A stretch of DNA of 64,000 bases from Terribacillus halophilus (lineage in GTDB: Bacteria; Bacillota; Bacilli; Bacillales; Amphibacillaceae). The stretch is from NCBI RefSeq assembly GCF_900101385.1, contig NZ_FMZB01000002.1:186001-250000 (forward strand), read 5' to 3'. Below the pieces are notes generated by a model that was not told the DNA's origin, made no database searches, and worked only from the letters and a program-made list of their open reading frames with translations. A program made the translations under genes and the position numbers. This document shows positions 51,089 through 60,386 of the stretch, piece after piece. The stretch's first letter is position 1; every line of letters begins with the position of its first letter.

Positions 51089-52105
51089 TTACTTCAAGTT
51101 CTTAACCCCAGTCTCCAGCATTTCCATCTGCAGCACTGTCTGCTCATCCGTAATGGTTTTCTCTTTACCATTAACAATGGCTTCATATACGTCATCGTAT
51201 ACTCTTCCATAATCCCCATCCACGGATTTCACTTTTTCTTCGTGTACTGTGCCGTCTTCATCGATATAGGTCAGTACACCATAATGGTCTAGTGTATCGA
51301 CACCAAAATCCTGTTTATCCGGCATATAAAATAGCTTTAAATGTTCTTCCTGGCGATCTTTCGTTTGTTTCACAAAGCTTCCCTTATTGCCATAAACAAC
51401 AAAGCTTGGTCTTTCTTTCAGCCTGAAGTAACTGGATTTCACCGATACTTTCAATCTGCCGTAATATAAATCCAGATCAAAATAATCGTTCATTCTTCCT
51501 TGTCCTAATAATTGCCTCACATCATAATGGACATGATCGGGCTTGCCGAAATAACTGATGACTTGATCCAAGGTATGGCAGCCGTGGCCGTATAAATAGG
51601 ACTCCGCCGGATCAAAGGAAGTAGCAGATTCGGGTACTTCGGGACGATAATAATCATAATGCATTTCCACTTCAAGCAAGTCTCCTAGTTTGCCTTCTTC
51701 GATGACCTTTTGCACAGTTAAGAAATCACTGTCAAAGCGCCGATTTTGATACGCTTGCACAAGTAAGCCTTTTTCTTTTGCCAATGCAAATATTTCTTTT
51801 GCTTGTTCCGAGGTTTCCATAAATGGCTTTTCCACCAGACAATGTTTATTATGTTCCAATACTTTTTTTGCGTACTCATAATGGCTGTCATGTTTTGTGC
51901 AAATAACGATGAGCTGAATGTCATTGTCGTTCAATAATTCATCTAAATCAGAAGTATAATTCACTCCTGCAATCTTATCCCAATTATCACGATCAGGGTT
52001 TCTTCGATAAATTGTTTTCACTGTGATATTCTCTCTTTGCAAAACAAATGGCAGATGATATCTGTTCGTGCTTTTCCCATTTCCGATATAACCGATAGTA
52101 AGCAT
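51089..52105 (-). CDS. Gfo/Idh/MocA-family oxidoreductase
   Basis: 338 aa. N-terminal Rossmann fold (MLTIGYIGNGKSTNRYHLPF; note GxGxxxx variation: GYIGNGKS), CTKHDSHYEYAKKVLEHNK, and the family motif CLVEKPF with the catalytic Lys. The C-terminal beta domain holds YLYGHGCHTLDQVISYFG, with the catalytic His. NAD(P)-dependent oxidation of an unknown sugar, polyol or similar; close to YdgJ/YvaA-type proteins. Single gene. Confidence 0.9.
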   Translation of the reverse strand: MLTIGYIGNGKSTNRYHLPFVLQRENITVKTIYRRNPDRDNWDKIAGVNYTSDLDELLNDNDIQLIVICTKHDSHYEYAKKVLEHNKHCLVEKPFMETSEQAKEIFALAKEKGLLVQAYQNRRFDSDFLTVQKVIEEGKLGDLLEVEMHYDYYRPEVPESATSFDPAESYLYGHGCHTLDQVISYFGKPDHVHYDVRQLLGQGRMNDYFDLDLYYGRLKVSVKSSYFRLKERPSFVVYGNKGSFVKQTKDRQEEHLKLFYMPDKQDFGVDTLDHYGVLTYIDEDGTVHEEKVKSVDGDYGRVYDDVYEAIVNGKEKTITDEQTVLQMEMLETGVKNLK

Positions 52106-52151
52106 AGCAGCCCCCTAAGATAATCTTTTTGATTCGAAGTACCTTAAGAAA

Positions 52152-52194
52152 AAGTACCTCCTCGTTGATAAGTTCATCATACCAGGAGGTACTT
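52152..52194 (-). terminator. Terminator of the mannose-PTS operon
   Basis: AAGTACCTCCT/AGGAGGTACTT stem, then TTTTTC on the minus strand, 25 bases past the IID stop. Confidence 0.7.
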
Positions 52195-52218
52195 CTCAAG
52201 TGTTTATCGAATTACTTA

Positions 52219-53130
52219 TTACATCAAACCGATGGAGTGGAAGACAATACCGATCACGAACAATCCTAGGATCATCACAATCGGAGAAACTTTCTTCCGA
52301 AGCAGCCACATGCAAAGCAGTGTGATCAATAGTCCCGCCAAACCTGGAATCAAGCTATCCAAGTTATCTTGTAAAGTCGTTACACTCGTGTCGCTTAATG
52401 ATCGGCCGGCGGCTTGCTGTTCCAGCGCCGTTTTTATTCCTTCCGATCCAGCAGGCAATTCATCCCAGTCGATATAAGCACCTTCGTCGAGCTGCACTTC
52501 CGATACAGTTGGCGCGAATGCGACGGATACCCACCTATTTACCAGTGATCCTAATATGAACATCCCGAGTATCGAGGCGCCCTTGGTGATATCCTGCAGC
52601 AGTCCGCCAGATAAGTCTTCGGTAATTTTGGAACCAGCTTTGTAACCAAGCTCCTGTGTATACCATGTGAATCCCATACGAATGAGGTTCCATAAAACGA
52701 AGTAAAGAATTGGGCCGAGAATGTTACCAGTCAAAGCAAGAGATGCAGCCAATGCACCAAGGATCGGTTTCACTGTGAACCAGAAGGTTGGATCCCCGAT
52801 ACCTGCCAATGGTCCCATCATTCCGACTTTAACCCCTTGAATGGCCTTGTCGTCAACAGGCGCTCCATTGGCACGTTCTTCTTCGAGTGCCAGCGTTACC
52901 CCGATGATCGGGGAAGCAACATATGGGTGTGTATTGAAAAATTCCAAGTGACGCTGCAATGCTGCAGCACGGTCTTCTTTTGTTTTATATAATCTTTTGA
53001 TTGCGGGAATCATGGAAAATGCCCAGCCGCCGTTTTGCATACGCTCATAGTTCCAGGAGCCTTGAATGAAAGTGGAACGCCACCAAATAGCAACGCGATC
53101 TTTTTTGGATAACTTCAATTGTTCTGCCAT
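52219..53130 (-). CDS. manZ: PTS mannose-family EIID component
   Basis: 303 aa. Membrane component of a mannose/fructose/sorbose-family phosphotransferase. Landmarks: RSTFIQGSWNYERMQNGGWA at the start, HLEFFNTHPYVASPIIGVTL, GVKVGMMGPLAGIGDPTFWF. AGGAGGAG upstream; 18 bases behind the IIC gene. The C-terminus has the usual transmembrane helices. Sugar specificity (mannose, glucose, glucosamine or other) cannot be read from the sequence. Confidence 0.92.
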   Translation of the reverse strand: MAEQLKLSKKDRVAIWWRSTFIQGSWNYERMQNGGWAFSMIPAIKRLYKTKEDRAAALQRHLEFFNTHPYVASPIIGVTLALEEERANGAPVDDKAIQGVKVGMMGPLAGIGDPTFWFTVKPILGALAASLALTGNILGPILYFVLWNLIRMGFTWYTQELGYKAGSKITEDLSGGLLQDITKGASILGMFILGSLVNRWVSVAFAPTVSEVQLDEGAYIDWDELPAGSEGIKTALEQQAAGRSLSDTSVTTLQDNLDSLIPGLAGLLITLLCMWLLRKKVSPIVMILGLFVIGIVFHSIGLM

Positions 53131-53148
53131 TTTTTCTCCTCCTCCTTT

Positions 53149-53955
53149 TTAATAGTCGTCGATGATTTTGCCTAACGGATCACCAGTGTTTCCGTTTCCG
53201 CCATTACCAGAACCGCCTTGTTTCGTAAGAGCCAGATAAATAAGTGCAAGCGCTACGCCGATACCGCCAAGACCTAGAAGTGTGATGGACGGGATTGTAG
53301 CTAATACAAAACCAATTGCGAAGAATGGCCATACTTCTCTTGTCGCCATCATGTTGATAACCATCGCATAACCTACGGCTACTACCATTCCCCCGCCGAC
53401 TGCCAAACCGTCTGTCAGCCAAGCTGGCATCGCTTGCAGCAAATCTCTAACCGGTGCTGCGCCAATCGCTACAATCAATGCAGCTGGAATGGCAATACGC
53501 AGACCTTGCATGATGATCGCGATAATATGCCACATGTCCACTCTTCTGAAGTTCCCTTCTCTAGCTGCAGCATCCATTAAGTGCACGATCCCTGTTGCAA
53601 GCGTACGGACAATGATTGTCAAAAGCAGACCTGCAACTGCGAGCGGCACTGCAATTGCGATTGCAGAAGTAACACCTTCTTCACCTTGACCGCCTAAAAC
53701 TAAAATGATTGCAGATGCCACGGACGCCAATGCCGCATCCGGTGCTACAGCCGCACCGATATTTGCCCATCCCAAAGCGATTAACTGCAAGGTTCCGCCC
53801 AAGATAAGACAAGGCACCAGTTCTCCCGTAACCAAACCGATCAACGTACAGGCAATGATTGGCTGATGGAAGTGGAATTCATCCAGGATTCCTTCGACAC
53901 CGGCTAAAAATGCCACGATAACAACTAATATGATTTGAATCATCGTCAAATCCAT
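53149..53955 (-). CDS. manY: PTS mannose-family EIIC component
   Basis: 268 aa, about eight transmembrane helices. GVEGILDEFHFHQPIIACTL and GLVTGELVPCLILGGTLQLI are the IIC signatures, GWANIGAAVAPDAALASVAS follows. A C-terminal glycine/asparagine-rich tail (GGSGNGGNGNTGDP). AGGAGG upstream. Middle gene of the operon. Confidence 0.92.
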   Translation of the reverse strand: MDLTMIQIILVVIVAFLAGVEGILDEFHFHQPIIACTLIGLVTGELVPCLILGGTLQLIALGWANIGAAVAPDAALASVASAIILVLGGQGEEGVTSAIAIAVPLAVAGLLLTIIVRTLATGIVHLMDAAAREGNFRRVDMWHIIAIIMQGLRIAIPAALIVAIGAAPVRDLLQAMPAWLTDGLAVGGGMVVAVGYAMVINMMATREVWPFFAIGFVLATIPSITLLGLGGIGVALALIYLALTKQGGSGNGGNGNTGDPLGKIIDDY

Positions 53956-53990
53956 GATTATTAATCCTCCTTTTTATCTGATAGTCAGGA

Positions 53991-54959
53991 TTATCTCTGT
54001 TTATTTAACTCTGCTTGCGCTCTTCTCAAAATGTCTTCCATATTGCCTTTTGAATCGCCCGGCACTTTGCGGACATCGAAATTGAGACCATGTTCTTTCA
54101 GCTTAGCGAACGTATCGATATCATCCTGGCTGAAGGCAAGTACCTTATTCGGCTGCACTTTACCAGGTGAATGTGCCATCGAACCAACGTTGATCGTCTT
54201 TAGTGGTACCCCGCCTTCCACCGCTCTGAGTGCATCTTGCGGGTTTTCGAAGAGAAGCAGCGCGCGCTGACCGCCAAAATGCTGATCATCTTTTGCAAGT
54301 TCGATCATTTTATGGACAGGAACAACGTGGGCCTTTACGCCTGATGGAGCAGCCTGCTGAATCAGTTTCTTACGAAGGTCATCCTTGGCTACTTCATCCG
54401 ATACAACGATGATACGTGTAGGTCTTGTATTCTTTGTCCAAGCAGTCGCTACTTGACCGTGAAGCAAACGCGTATCGATACGTGCCAATACGTATTCAAA
54501 TGTACCCGGGGCGCCAGTATTGGATGGCCCGTTAGCAGCTGCAGCAGGAGCTGCTGGTTCCAATTCTTCCGGCTTCACTTTAACTGCTTCTTTAGCTGTG
54601 CCTAGAATATGCGCAGCAATTTCATGCGCTGTGTTCATGGCAAAGCGCGATGCAAAAGTTTCGATCAGCATGGCCAAATTCAAGCCAGCAACAATTGCCC
54701 ATTTGTCCTTGTGGTCTTCCAACAAGCTGTTGGCTTGGTTGAAAGGCGTTCCGCCCCAAAGATCGACTAAGAATAATACTTCATCTTCGTTGTCGAAAGA
54801 GGCGATTGCTTTTTCCATTTTTAACTTTACGTCTGCAGGTCCTTCGCTCGGCATTAATGTAACAGCTCTTACATTCTCTTGTTCACCAAAGATCATCGTC
54901 CCGGATTGCAAGATACCAGTGGCAAATTCACCGTGAGTGGCAATAACAATTCCTACCAT
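53991..54959 (-). CDS. manX: PTS mannose-family EIIAB component
   Basis: 322 aa from the ATG at 54959 (TAGGAGGT upstream; the open frame extends to 55052 without a site). EIIA domain with phospho-His9 in IATHGEFATG, an Ala/Pro linker around 140-155, then EIIB with the RIDTRLLHGQVATAW loop carrying its phospho-His. Receives phosphate from HPr and passes it to the incoming sugar with IIC/IID. First gene of the operon. Confidence 0.93.
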   Translation of the reverse strand: MVGIVIATHGEFATGILQSGTMIFGEQENVRAVTLMPSEGPADVKLKMEKAIASFDNEDEVLFLVDLWGGTPFNQANSLLEDHKDKWAIVAGLNLAMLIETFASRFAMNTAHEIAAHILGTAKEAVKVKPEELEPAAPAAAANGPSNTGAPGTFEYVLARIDTRLLHGQVATAWTKNTRPTRIIVVSDEVAKDDLRKKLIQQAAPSGVKAHVVPVHKMIELAKDDQHFGGQRALLLFENPQDALRAVEGGVPLKTINVGSMAHSPGKVQPNKVLAFSQDDIDTFAKLKEHGLNFDVRKVPGDSKGNMEDILRRAQAELNKQR

Positions 54960-55014
54960 CTTTTTACCTCCTATTAGTTTTACTGTGAAAGCTTTACTGA
55001 ACATGTTCAGCTTC

Positions 55015-55029
55015 ACTAAAGCGGTTACA
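55015..55029. promoter_or_regulatory. cre-like site near the manX start
   Basis: ACTAAAGCGGTTACA fits the right half of the cre consensus well and the left with two mismatches. It would act as a downstream roadblock. Confidence 0.4.
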
Positions 55030-55039
55030 TTTTCGACAA

Positions 55040-55135
55040 AAAATAAAGGCATGAGCGAAAAGTAGATTAAATGAAAGCATAGGTATAGATGTACCCTTAT
55101 ACTTCGTTTTAATCAATACTTTTTCACTCATGCCT
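55040..55135 (-). promoter_or_regulatory. Long leader hairpin of the PTS operon, possible attenuator
   Basis: The arms AGGCATGAGCGAAAAGTA (55047 on) and TACTTTTTCACTCATGCCT (to 55135) pair over about 18 bases, with further interrupted pairing inside. On the minus-strand transcript the hairpin is followed by TTTATTTTTT, which makes it terminator-like, 80 bases upstream of the manX start. No LicT/SacY-type RAT motif was seen. Confidence 0.55.
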
Positions 55136-55188
55136 GATCGAATCAGTAACACGTAAAAAAATAATTGCAAAGACTATTTAATTATATT

Positions 55189-55203
55189 TTGCAAGCGCTT
55201 TAT
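55189..55203. promoter_or_regulatory. cre-like site downstream of the PTS promoter
   Basis: TTGCAAGCGCTTTAT matches cre except for one core position. It lies between the proposed promoter and the leader hairpin, consistent with CcpA repression. Confidence 0.55.
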
Positions 55204-55256
55204 TTATGAGCTAAAAAAATGAGCGCTTAAAATCGCTTTAGTGAACTTTCAAAAGT

Positions 55257-55285
55257 ATTGTAGCACAGCAATTTTTCCCTTTCAA
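55257..55285 (-). promoter_or_regulatory. SigA-type promoter of the PTS operon
   Basis: Minus strand TTGAAA (55280-55285), 17-base spacer, TACAAT (55257-55262). No -24/-12 sigma-54 promoter was found, although sigma-54 control is common for this PTS family. Confidence 0.6.
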
Positions 55286-55347
55286 GAAAAAAATGCAATT
55301 CTGTAACCTGTCCTTAAAAGACATATTCCAGCCTGTCTTGTTTTGTA

Positions 55348-55719
55348 TTACTTGCTTGTTTTACTCCTTAAACCGCGTTTGACTACATCAAAGACTCCTA
55401 ATGATTTTACCAAGTGATTCGGATCGACGTATTCACGAATTGCCCGGAAAACTCTTTTTGGATCTTTAGAAGAAAATGAATATGTCCCATTCCGCTTCGT
55501 TTGGATCGCATAACGCGGAATCCATTTCCCTTTGAACATGACGGAAGCAATTACTAGATCTACTTCTTCCCACGGAATCTGAATGAACTTGCGTGCATCA
55601 CGATTATTGAAGAATTCAAACCCTTTATTCCCAATCATGATCTTGCCATACGCCGCCATCCCTACATGTGAGGTCGCATCAATTACCAAATCGACTTTTG
55701 TATTGATTGACTGTACCAT
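55348..55719 (-). CDS. manO: DUF956/ManO-type mannose-PTS regulator
   Basis: 123 aa. VQSINTKVDLVIDATSHVGM, GKIMIGNKGFEFFNNRDARK, IQIPWEEVDLVIASVMFKGK and IPRYAIQTKRNGTYSFSSKD are the conserved blocks of DUF956, the ManO protein found with man operons of Firmicutes. It lies upstream of the IIAB gene on the same strand, separated by the promoter region. It probably modulates expression of the operon. Confidence 0.9.
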   Translation of the reverse strand: MVQSINTKVDLVIDATSHVGMAAYGKIMIGNKGFEFFNNRDARKFIQIPWEEVDLVIASVMFKGKWIPRYAIQTKRNGTYSFSSKDPKRVFRAIREYVDPNHLVKSLGVFDVVKRGLRSKTSK

Positions 55720-55936
55720 TTGATCTCCCCCATTTCTTGCTTTTCTTAAAAATTATTATACACGTATAACCACTTTATGCAAAAAAGTACTTGGTACAAA
55801 AGTGTTCATTGGAAAAATCCCTTCAGCCTGCGATTGAAATCATTTAACCTATAGGGATGTTATCATTTATTTTTGCACATTGTTTCATGATACGCATAGT
55901 GGTATGGTAAAATAAACCAATAAGTGGAGGAACTTT

Positions 55937-56188
55937 ATGAAAATATCATGGATGGCTTGGTGGACCGTTAATGTTATTTTGTTCATCGCTTTCATAGCAA
56001 GTTCGATTTTTGTTTGGATGAGAAGTGTAGATGCAGCTGGAGTGGAACAAACATACACAGTGAAAATGATTAGCTTTTTCGTACTGCTTCTAGCCTTTCT
56101 TATCCCATTAGCAATTCAAATCATTTGGATGATAATTAATCTTGTCATTGCAAATAACCAAAAGAAACAATTAGCAAACCGACAGTGA
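55937..56188 (+). CDS. DUF3923-family small membrane protein
   Basis: 83 aa, GGAGG upstream. Two transmembrane helices (about 8-27 and 44-72) around a short loop VWMRSVDAAGVEQTYTVK; the MKISWMAWWTVN start and IPLAIQIIWMIINLVI segment match DUF3923. Function unknown. Divergent from manO. Confidence 0.82.
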   Translation: MKISWMAWWTVNVILFIAFIASSIFVWMRSVDAAGVEQTYTVKMISFFVLLLAFLIPLAIQIIWMIINLVIANNQKKQLANRQ

Positions 56189-56328
56189 TTATATAATTTA
56201 AGGAGACTTATAAAAATCCATATTTCTTAGTGGGTAATTTATCCTCTGATTATGATTTTATTTGAAACGCAAATCATAACATTTTTTTTGAGTAAACTTT
56301 ACCAGGGCTTCCGATTGGATTAGTGAAA

Positions 56329-56527
56329 TCACCCCGGCTTTGTTTGCGCTTCTGGCACATCAATTAAAGCTGACCCTTCATTCATGACTGTTTCCAAGGC
56401 TGCTGTAAGCTGCATAACCTTTTACCGTTTCTCCTGCTTTCCCTTCATAATTGCGTGTAAAGCTGACCATCTTCTGGTGTAAGATCTCCATTACCCGGAC
56501 ATATTCCGTACCACTGCTATAATTCAT
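56329..56527 (-). pseudogene. Remnant of a small T7SS-type protein
   Basis: Minus strand NYSSGTEYVRVMEILHQKMV, then SFTRNYEGKAGETVK in one frame and MQLTAALETVMNEGSALIDV, PEAQTKPG in another. The pieces resemble the second helix of DUF3130/WXG-like proteins that accompany LXG toxins. Opposite in direction to the LXG gene at 56877. The rest of the gap 56190-56876 shows the LXG promoter side only. Confidence 0.5.
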
Positions 56528-56876
56528 ATCAAGAGAAGGAGAATAATATCAGTTTGAGCTAAGCTACTGTCAGGCGGAACGGTTAACGCGATTCATCTCA
56601 GATATGCTTTTGTTTAACTTCTGCGATTGGATCTATTCGTTATACCCTCATATTTCCTACAGTAAGTAATGATAAGCAGTCTCTCCAGGTTGACTATTCC
56701 TTTCAGCTTTATCACTACATATATAACCCTCTTATAGTTCCTAAGGCTTCTGTAGCGTTTTTCCAAAAAACGACTATTTAGAGCTGGTAAAAAAGAAGTA
56801 TTTTTGCCATTCCCCCTTTCACCAAAATTTTCCTTTATTATAATTACAAGTAATGAACAGCTAACGGATATATCAG

Positions 56877-58589
56877 GTGGTGAAGACAATTAAAAATTTA
56901 GATGTACAGGACATCCATCAGCAGATTAAAAGCACAAAGAAATTTATCAAACAAACAAAGGAAAGCGTCGAACAAGTCAAACAAGCCCTCAATGGCGTTA
57001 CGGCACTTCACGATGGATTTGAAGGCAATACCGCCGATTCCATCCGCTCCTTTTTTGAAGAAACACACAAGCCTTTCCTCGAGTTCATGAACAGCTTTTT
57101 GATACAATATGAAGAGACACTATCGTCTGTTAATGAAGAAGTTCTTTCCTTCGAATCGGACGAGCATGGATTTATTCGGGAAGAATTTTTAGTAGATGAA
57201 CTAAAGAACAGGCTGGTGAAAGCTTCCACAAGTTTAACCTCAACATCAATCGACATTAACCAACAGCTTTTATATGTCAAAGACATTGTGAATATACCTT
57301 CTATAGATAGTGAGCCTTTCATCAATTCCATCAACAAGGGAAAAGAGAAACTATCAGAAACACTGTCGAATATGTATGACATGGACGCCAATGCTGCTAA
57401 GAAGCTTGATAAACCCCAACAGGATATTGAGCAGATGAAGACTTATTTAGCTAAGATAAAGGATGTAATTGATAAGAATAATATTACTGTCGATAGTTAC
57501 AGCTCGGAACAGCTGACGAAGCAGAATTTCTATAAAGACTTCAAATTACAAGCTGAAGGCAGACAAGCGTTAACAAGCGACAAACCAATTCCCCTCACGG
57601 AACAAGAGTACAAAGCTCTGCAAGATCAAATCGAAGACAGCAAAACCGTTCAAGATGACCGATTTGAATGGGATGGCGAGTACTTTACTTTAGAAGATGG
57701 CCGAATCATCAGAGCCTACACTGATCCAAACTCTCACTCAGCTGTATCAAAAATGGCCTTTGAATTTGTTTCCAGTATTCCGGAGGATCGGGAGGCTTTG
57801 AAGGAGTATAAGCAAGAAGAAGGAAAAAATATGTTTGCTGGTGCCGTAAAAGGCACAGTTGATTTTTTCTTCGGAGACGCTATTACATTATTTGGACCTG
57901 ATGCCACCCTCGAAGAAAGAGCCTGGGCCGGAGTATTTCTGTTCGTTAAACCAGCAAAAGTGCTTGATAAGGTAGGAAGTCCTTTTCTTAGCTCTACCAA
58001 GAAATACATTGATGATCTTGCTGAGAGTAAGGGACTGCCGGATGCGAAAACAAAGAAAGCAGATAAACCAGATAATTATGATGGAGCTCCCAAAAAGAAT
58101 ACTAGTAGCGTTATCAAAGACGGAAGTCATTTCTTAGATGAACTTAAATTAAAACCGAACGTAAAGTATGAGTCGAACGGCTATCAGTATCAAACAGATG
58201 AACTTGGTAGAATAGTTAGGGCAAAGGGAGAGTTAAAATTAGAAAAAGGTACTCGTAACTCTAAGCATCAGTTAGCAGCTGGAAATGAAGATAGAATACA
58301 TGCCCCAAGTACTAAGGGGGACCATGGTGGTCATTTAATAGGTACTCAATTCAATGGCTCTCCACTAATTGACAATATAGTAGCAATGAATGGTAACGTT
58401 AATGTAAGTGCCTACAAAAAGCTCGAATACTCATGGGCCAACGCTTTAAAAAATGATCAGAAGGTTACTGTGGATATCAAGCCTATATTTGAAGGTAATA
58501 TTGAACGACCAAGTAGATTTGAAATAAAATACAGAATAGATGACAGGAAATTCGTTGAAATATTAGAAAATGTTTATGGAGGGAAATAG
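56877..58589 (+). CDS. LXG toxin with Endonuclease_NS_2 tip
   Basis: 570 aa, GTG start (two GTG codons in a row at 56877 and 56880; weak AGGTGG site). Residues 1-210: LXG domain (VQDIHQQIKSTKKFIKQTKE; IRSFFEETHKPFLEFMNSFL). The middle has a short hydrophobic pre-toxin stretch near 320-350. The C-terminal tip from about 420 is an NS_2 nuclease: KYESNGYQYQTDELGRIVRA, DHGGHLIG at 482-489, IDNIVAMNGNVN, EYSWANALKND. The tip is a relative of orphan cassette 2. Secreted through T7SS; degrades nucleic acid in target cells. The immunity gene follows directly. Confidence 0.9.
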   Translation: MVKTIKNLDVQDIHQQIKSTKKFIKQTKESVEQVKQALNGVTALHDGFEGNTADSIRSFFEETHKPFLEFMNSFLIQYEETLSSVNEEVLSFESDEHGFIREEFLVDELKNRLVKASTSLTSTSIDINQQLLYVKDIVNIPSIDSEPFINSINKGKEKLSETLSNMYDMDANAAKKLDKPQQDIEQMKTYLAKIKDVIDKNNITVDSYSSEQLTKQNFYKDFKLQAEGRQALTSDKPIPLTEQEYKALQDQIEDSKTVQDDRFEWDGEYFTLEDGRIIRAYTDPNSHSAVSKMAFEFVSSIPEDREALKEYKQEEGKNMFAGAVKGTVDFFFGDAITLFGPDATLEERAWAGVFLFVKPAKVLDKVGSPFLSSTKKYIDDLAESKGLPDAKTKKADKPDNYDGAPKKNTSSVIKDGSHFLDELKLKPNVKYESNGYQYQTDELGRIVRAKGELKLEKGTRNSKHQLAAGNEDRIHAPSTKGDHGGHLIGTQFNGSPLIDNIVAMNGNVNVSAYKKLEYSWANALKNDQKVTVDIKPIFEGNIERPSRFEIKYRIDDRKFVEILENVYGGK

Positions 58590-59081
58590 GTGAATACAAA
58601 AAGAATGGAAGAAATCTACCAAAGTATCGGCCAACAATTAAACACTATTATTCCTGAGGATTGGGATAAAATAATATTGTATTCAGAAGTTACTGAATGG
58701 AGTAACAGGACTTACTTTTATTACTACGCACTCAATAAAAATAAACCGGTTTTTAGTCTAGATATTGAAGATATAGACAATGTTGATGAAGATGAAGTTG
58801 ATGAGCAATTACAACAGTTATATCATTATTTTAGAGAACTATGGCGTGAATTTAAAATTCAAAATCAAGAACCCTGGACCAATCTAACACTTGAATTATC
58901 TTCAAATGGAAAGCTAAATATTGATTACAGTTATAACAGTTTGCAAAATGTAGACAGCTATGAGCAACAAGTAATTTGGGAATATGAAAGATTGGGTATT
59001 AAACCGAATGAGAATAGTAAAAGAGATTTAAAAATAATTGAAGAGTATCTAAAGAATAATAGAGAATCATCGTCTAAATAA
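58590..59081 (+). CDS. DUF600/YezG-type immunity protein
   Basis: 163 aa, GTG start directly abutting the toxin stop, GGAGGG six bases upstream. MEEIYQSIGQQLNTIIPEDW, DKIILYSEVTEWSNRTYFYY, NQEPWTNLTLELSSNGKLNI are the family blocks, seen also at 6549-7028. Acidic and soluble; expected to bind the NS_2 nuclease and protect the producer. Confidence 0.92.
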   Translation: MNTKRMEEIYQSIGQQLNTIIPEDWDKIILYSEVTEWSNRTYFYYYALNKNKPVFSLDIEDIDNVDEDEVDEQLQQLYHYFRELWREFKIQNQEPWTNLTLELSSNGKLNIDYSYNSLQNVDSYEQQVIWEYERLGIKPNENSKRDLKIIEEYLKNNRESSSK

Positions 59082-59164
59082 AATATTGAAACAGTAAAGA
59101 TGAATTATAGTTTATAGGCTCTTTGACGTAATCGATATAGAATATAATAAAGACAATATATATA

Positions 59165-59383
59165 ATGAAAGTGATAAGTAAATTAAAACTCACGAAGAAG
59201 CAATCGCCTCAGGATGTAAACATAATTATTGCTAATGACGATACAGATACAGAAACTCAAATTCAAATATTTGAAAATGATTGTAATAATATATCGGGAT
59301 TTGGGTTGTTTATTACTAAAAGTTCTAATATTTGCAATGCATATTTGAATTTTGAAAATGTCAGTTTCGATGTTTTTTTCTAA
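59165..59383 (+). CDS. Hypothetical 72-aa protein, possibly an immunity fragment
   Basis: MKVISKLKLTKKQSPQDVNI, then FENDCNNISGFGLFITKSSN and YLNFENVSFDVFF. Soluble and acidic; no ribosome site at the ATG and no family recognised. Position behind a toxin-immunity pair suggests a truncated orphan immunity gene. Confidence 0.4.
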   Translation: MKVISKLKLTKKQSPQDVNIIIANDDTDTETQIQIFENDCNNISGFGLFITKSSNICNAYLNFENVSFDVFF

Positions 59384-59447
59384 GGATAAATGCCAAATGG
59401 ATATATATGACTATTGCCCGATCAAATGTATTCTTCATCCATTCCTA

Positions 59448-59485
59448 AAAAAGATTGCTCAATGGCATTGTTGAGCAATCTTTTT
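59448..59485. terminator. Strong bidirectional terminator
   Basis: Perfect 15-bp stem AAAAAGATTGCTCAA/TTGAGCAATCTTTTT. The sequence 59486-59798 after it shows no gene. Confidence 0.85.
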
Positions 59486-59798
59486 AACACAAGAAAAACC
59501 ACCCTTGCCTTCATCAAAACCGAAAACCCACTGCATCTTCGTAGAACGCTTATAACCCAAAGTTTACCGTAGTTTGCTGTAATAGCATTTTTTTGATAAT
59601 TAGTTCAACACTCTCTCCCTCCGAACAGAAATACTAGATCAACTTTTAAGGGTGCATTGATAAACTTATACTAAGTTTCAGTTAGCTATCTCTAAAGCCA
59701 GAAAAAATGTTGATTGCTAATAAGTTGGAGAGTCTATACGAGTCAGAATGATGAAATCACTGCCTTCTATTAATAATATAAAAGAGATGAATTAATAA

Positions 59799-60215
59799 AT
59801 GAATACCAATAAGACAATGGGCAAACTTTATAATTTACCCTCTCCAGACTTAAATTCTGAAGATAGACTAGGTATGTGGTACATCGAGTTTTATAACAAA
59901 CAATATGATGATATTGCTGTATTAGATATTATTAGAATGTTAAACCAGGGTTTTTTAGTAGAGGTAGCAGTTGAAATAGCTGTTGAGCATTTGTATAAAG
60001 AGCCACTAGCAGGAGAAATGTATGATGGTCAATTAATGGAAGCTCTATTCTCAATTGACCTAAATCAATATAATAATTTGCTTGAAGATGTTAAAAAAAT
60101 GATTGCCGATATTTCTTTAAAGCTTGATGAATTGGATTGGAATAGTACAGATGATAAGGAAGAATTCTCTCGATTATTGCAGGCTTTTCAGACAAAGATA
60201 AGCAAAACAGGATAA
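59799..60215 (+). CDS. CdiI_2-like orphan immunity protein
   Basis: 138 aa. The block VLDIIRMLNQGFLVEVAVEI, AVEHLYKEPLAGEMYDGQLM, EALFSID is that of contact-dependent-inhibition immunity proteins of the CdiI_2 type. No matching toxin lies upstream, so it is an orphan antidote, possibly left from a displaced toxin or kept for protection against neighbours. Confidence 0.78.
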   Translation: MNTNKTMGKLYNLPSPDLNSEDRLGMWYIEFYNKQYDDIAVLDIIRMLNQGFLVEVAVEIAVEHLYKEPLAGEMYDGQLMEALFSIDLNQYNNLLEDVKKMIADISLKLDELDWNSTDDKEEFSRLLQAFQTKISKTG

Positions 60216-60386
60216 GCTGTGTATCATCCCCTATTTGATTGCTTGATGATGTTCCACAATATTATTTTCTTTTCATATTAGATATTAATGAAGTAATTCT
60301 TTCGCACTCTAAATTATAAATAATCCACTTCATATTGAACATCCAAACCAAGGTCATACGAGAAACCATGCGAGGCGGAACACAAT

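Noticed and set aside
54960-55347. Sigma-54 promoter for the mannose PTS operon
   Set aside because: Searched for TGGCA-N7-TTGCA-like boxes on the minus strand; none found, while a good SigA-type promoter is present.
56614-56889. 91-codon minus-strand frame upstream of the LXG toxin
   Set aside because: No ribosome site, no family resemblance, and it runs across the LXG promoter region and start codon; most likely a chance frame.
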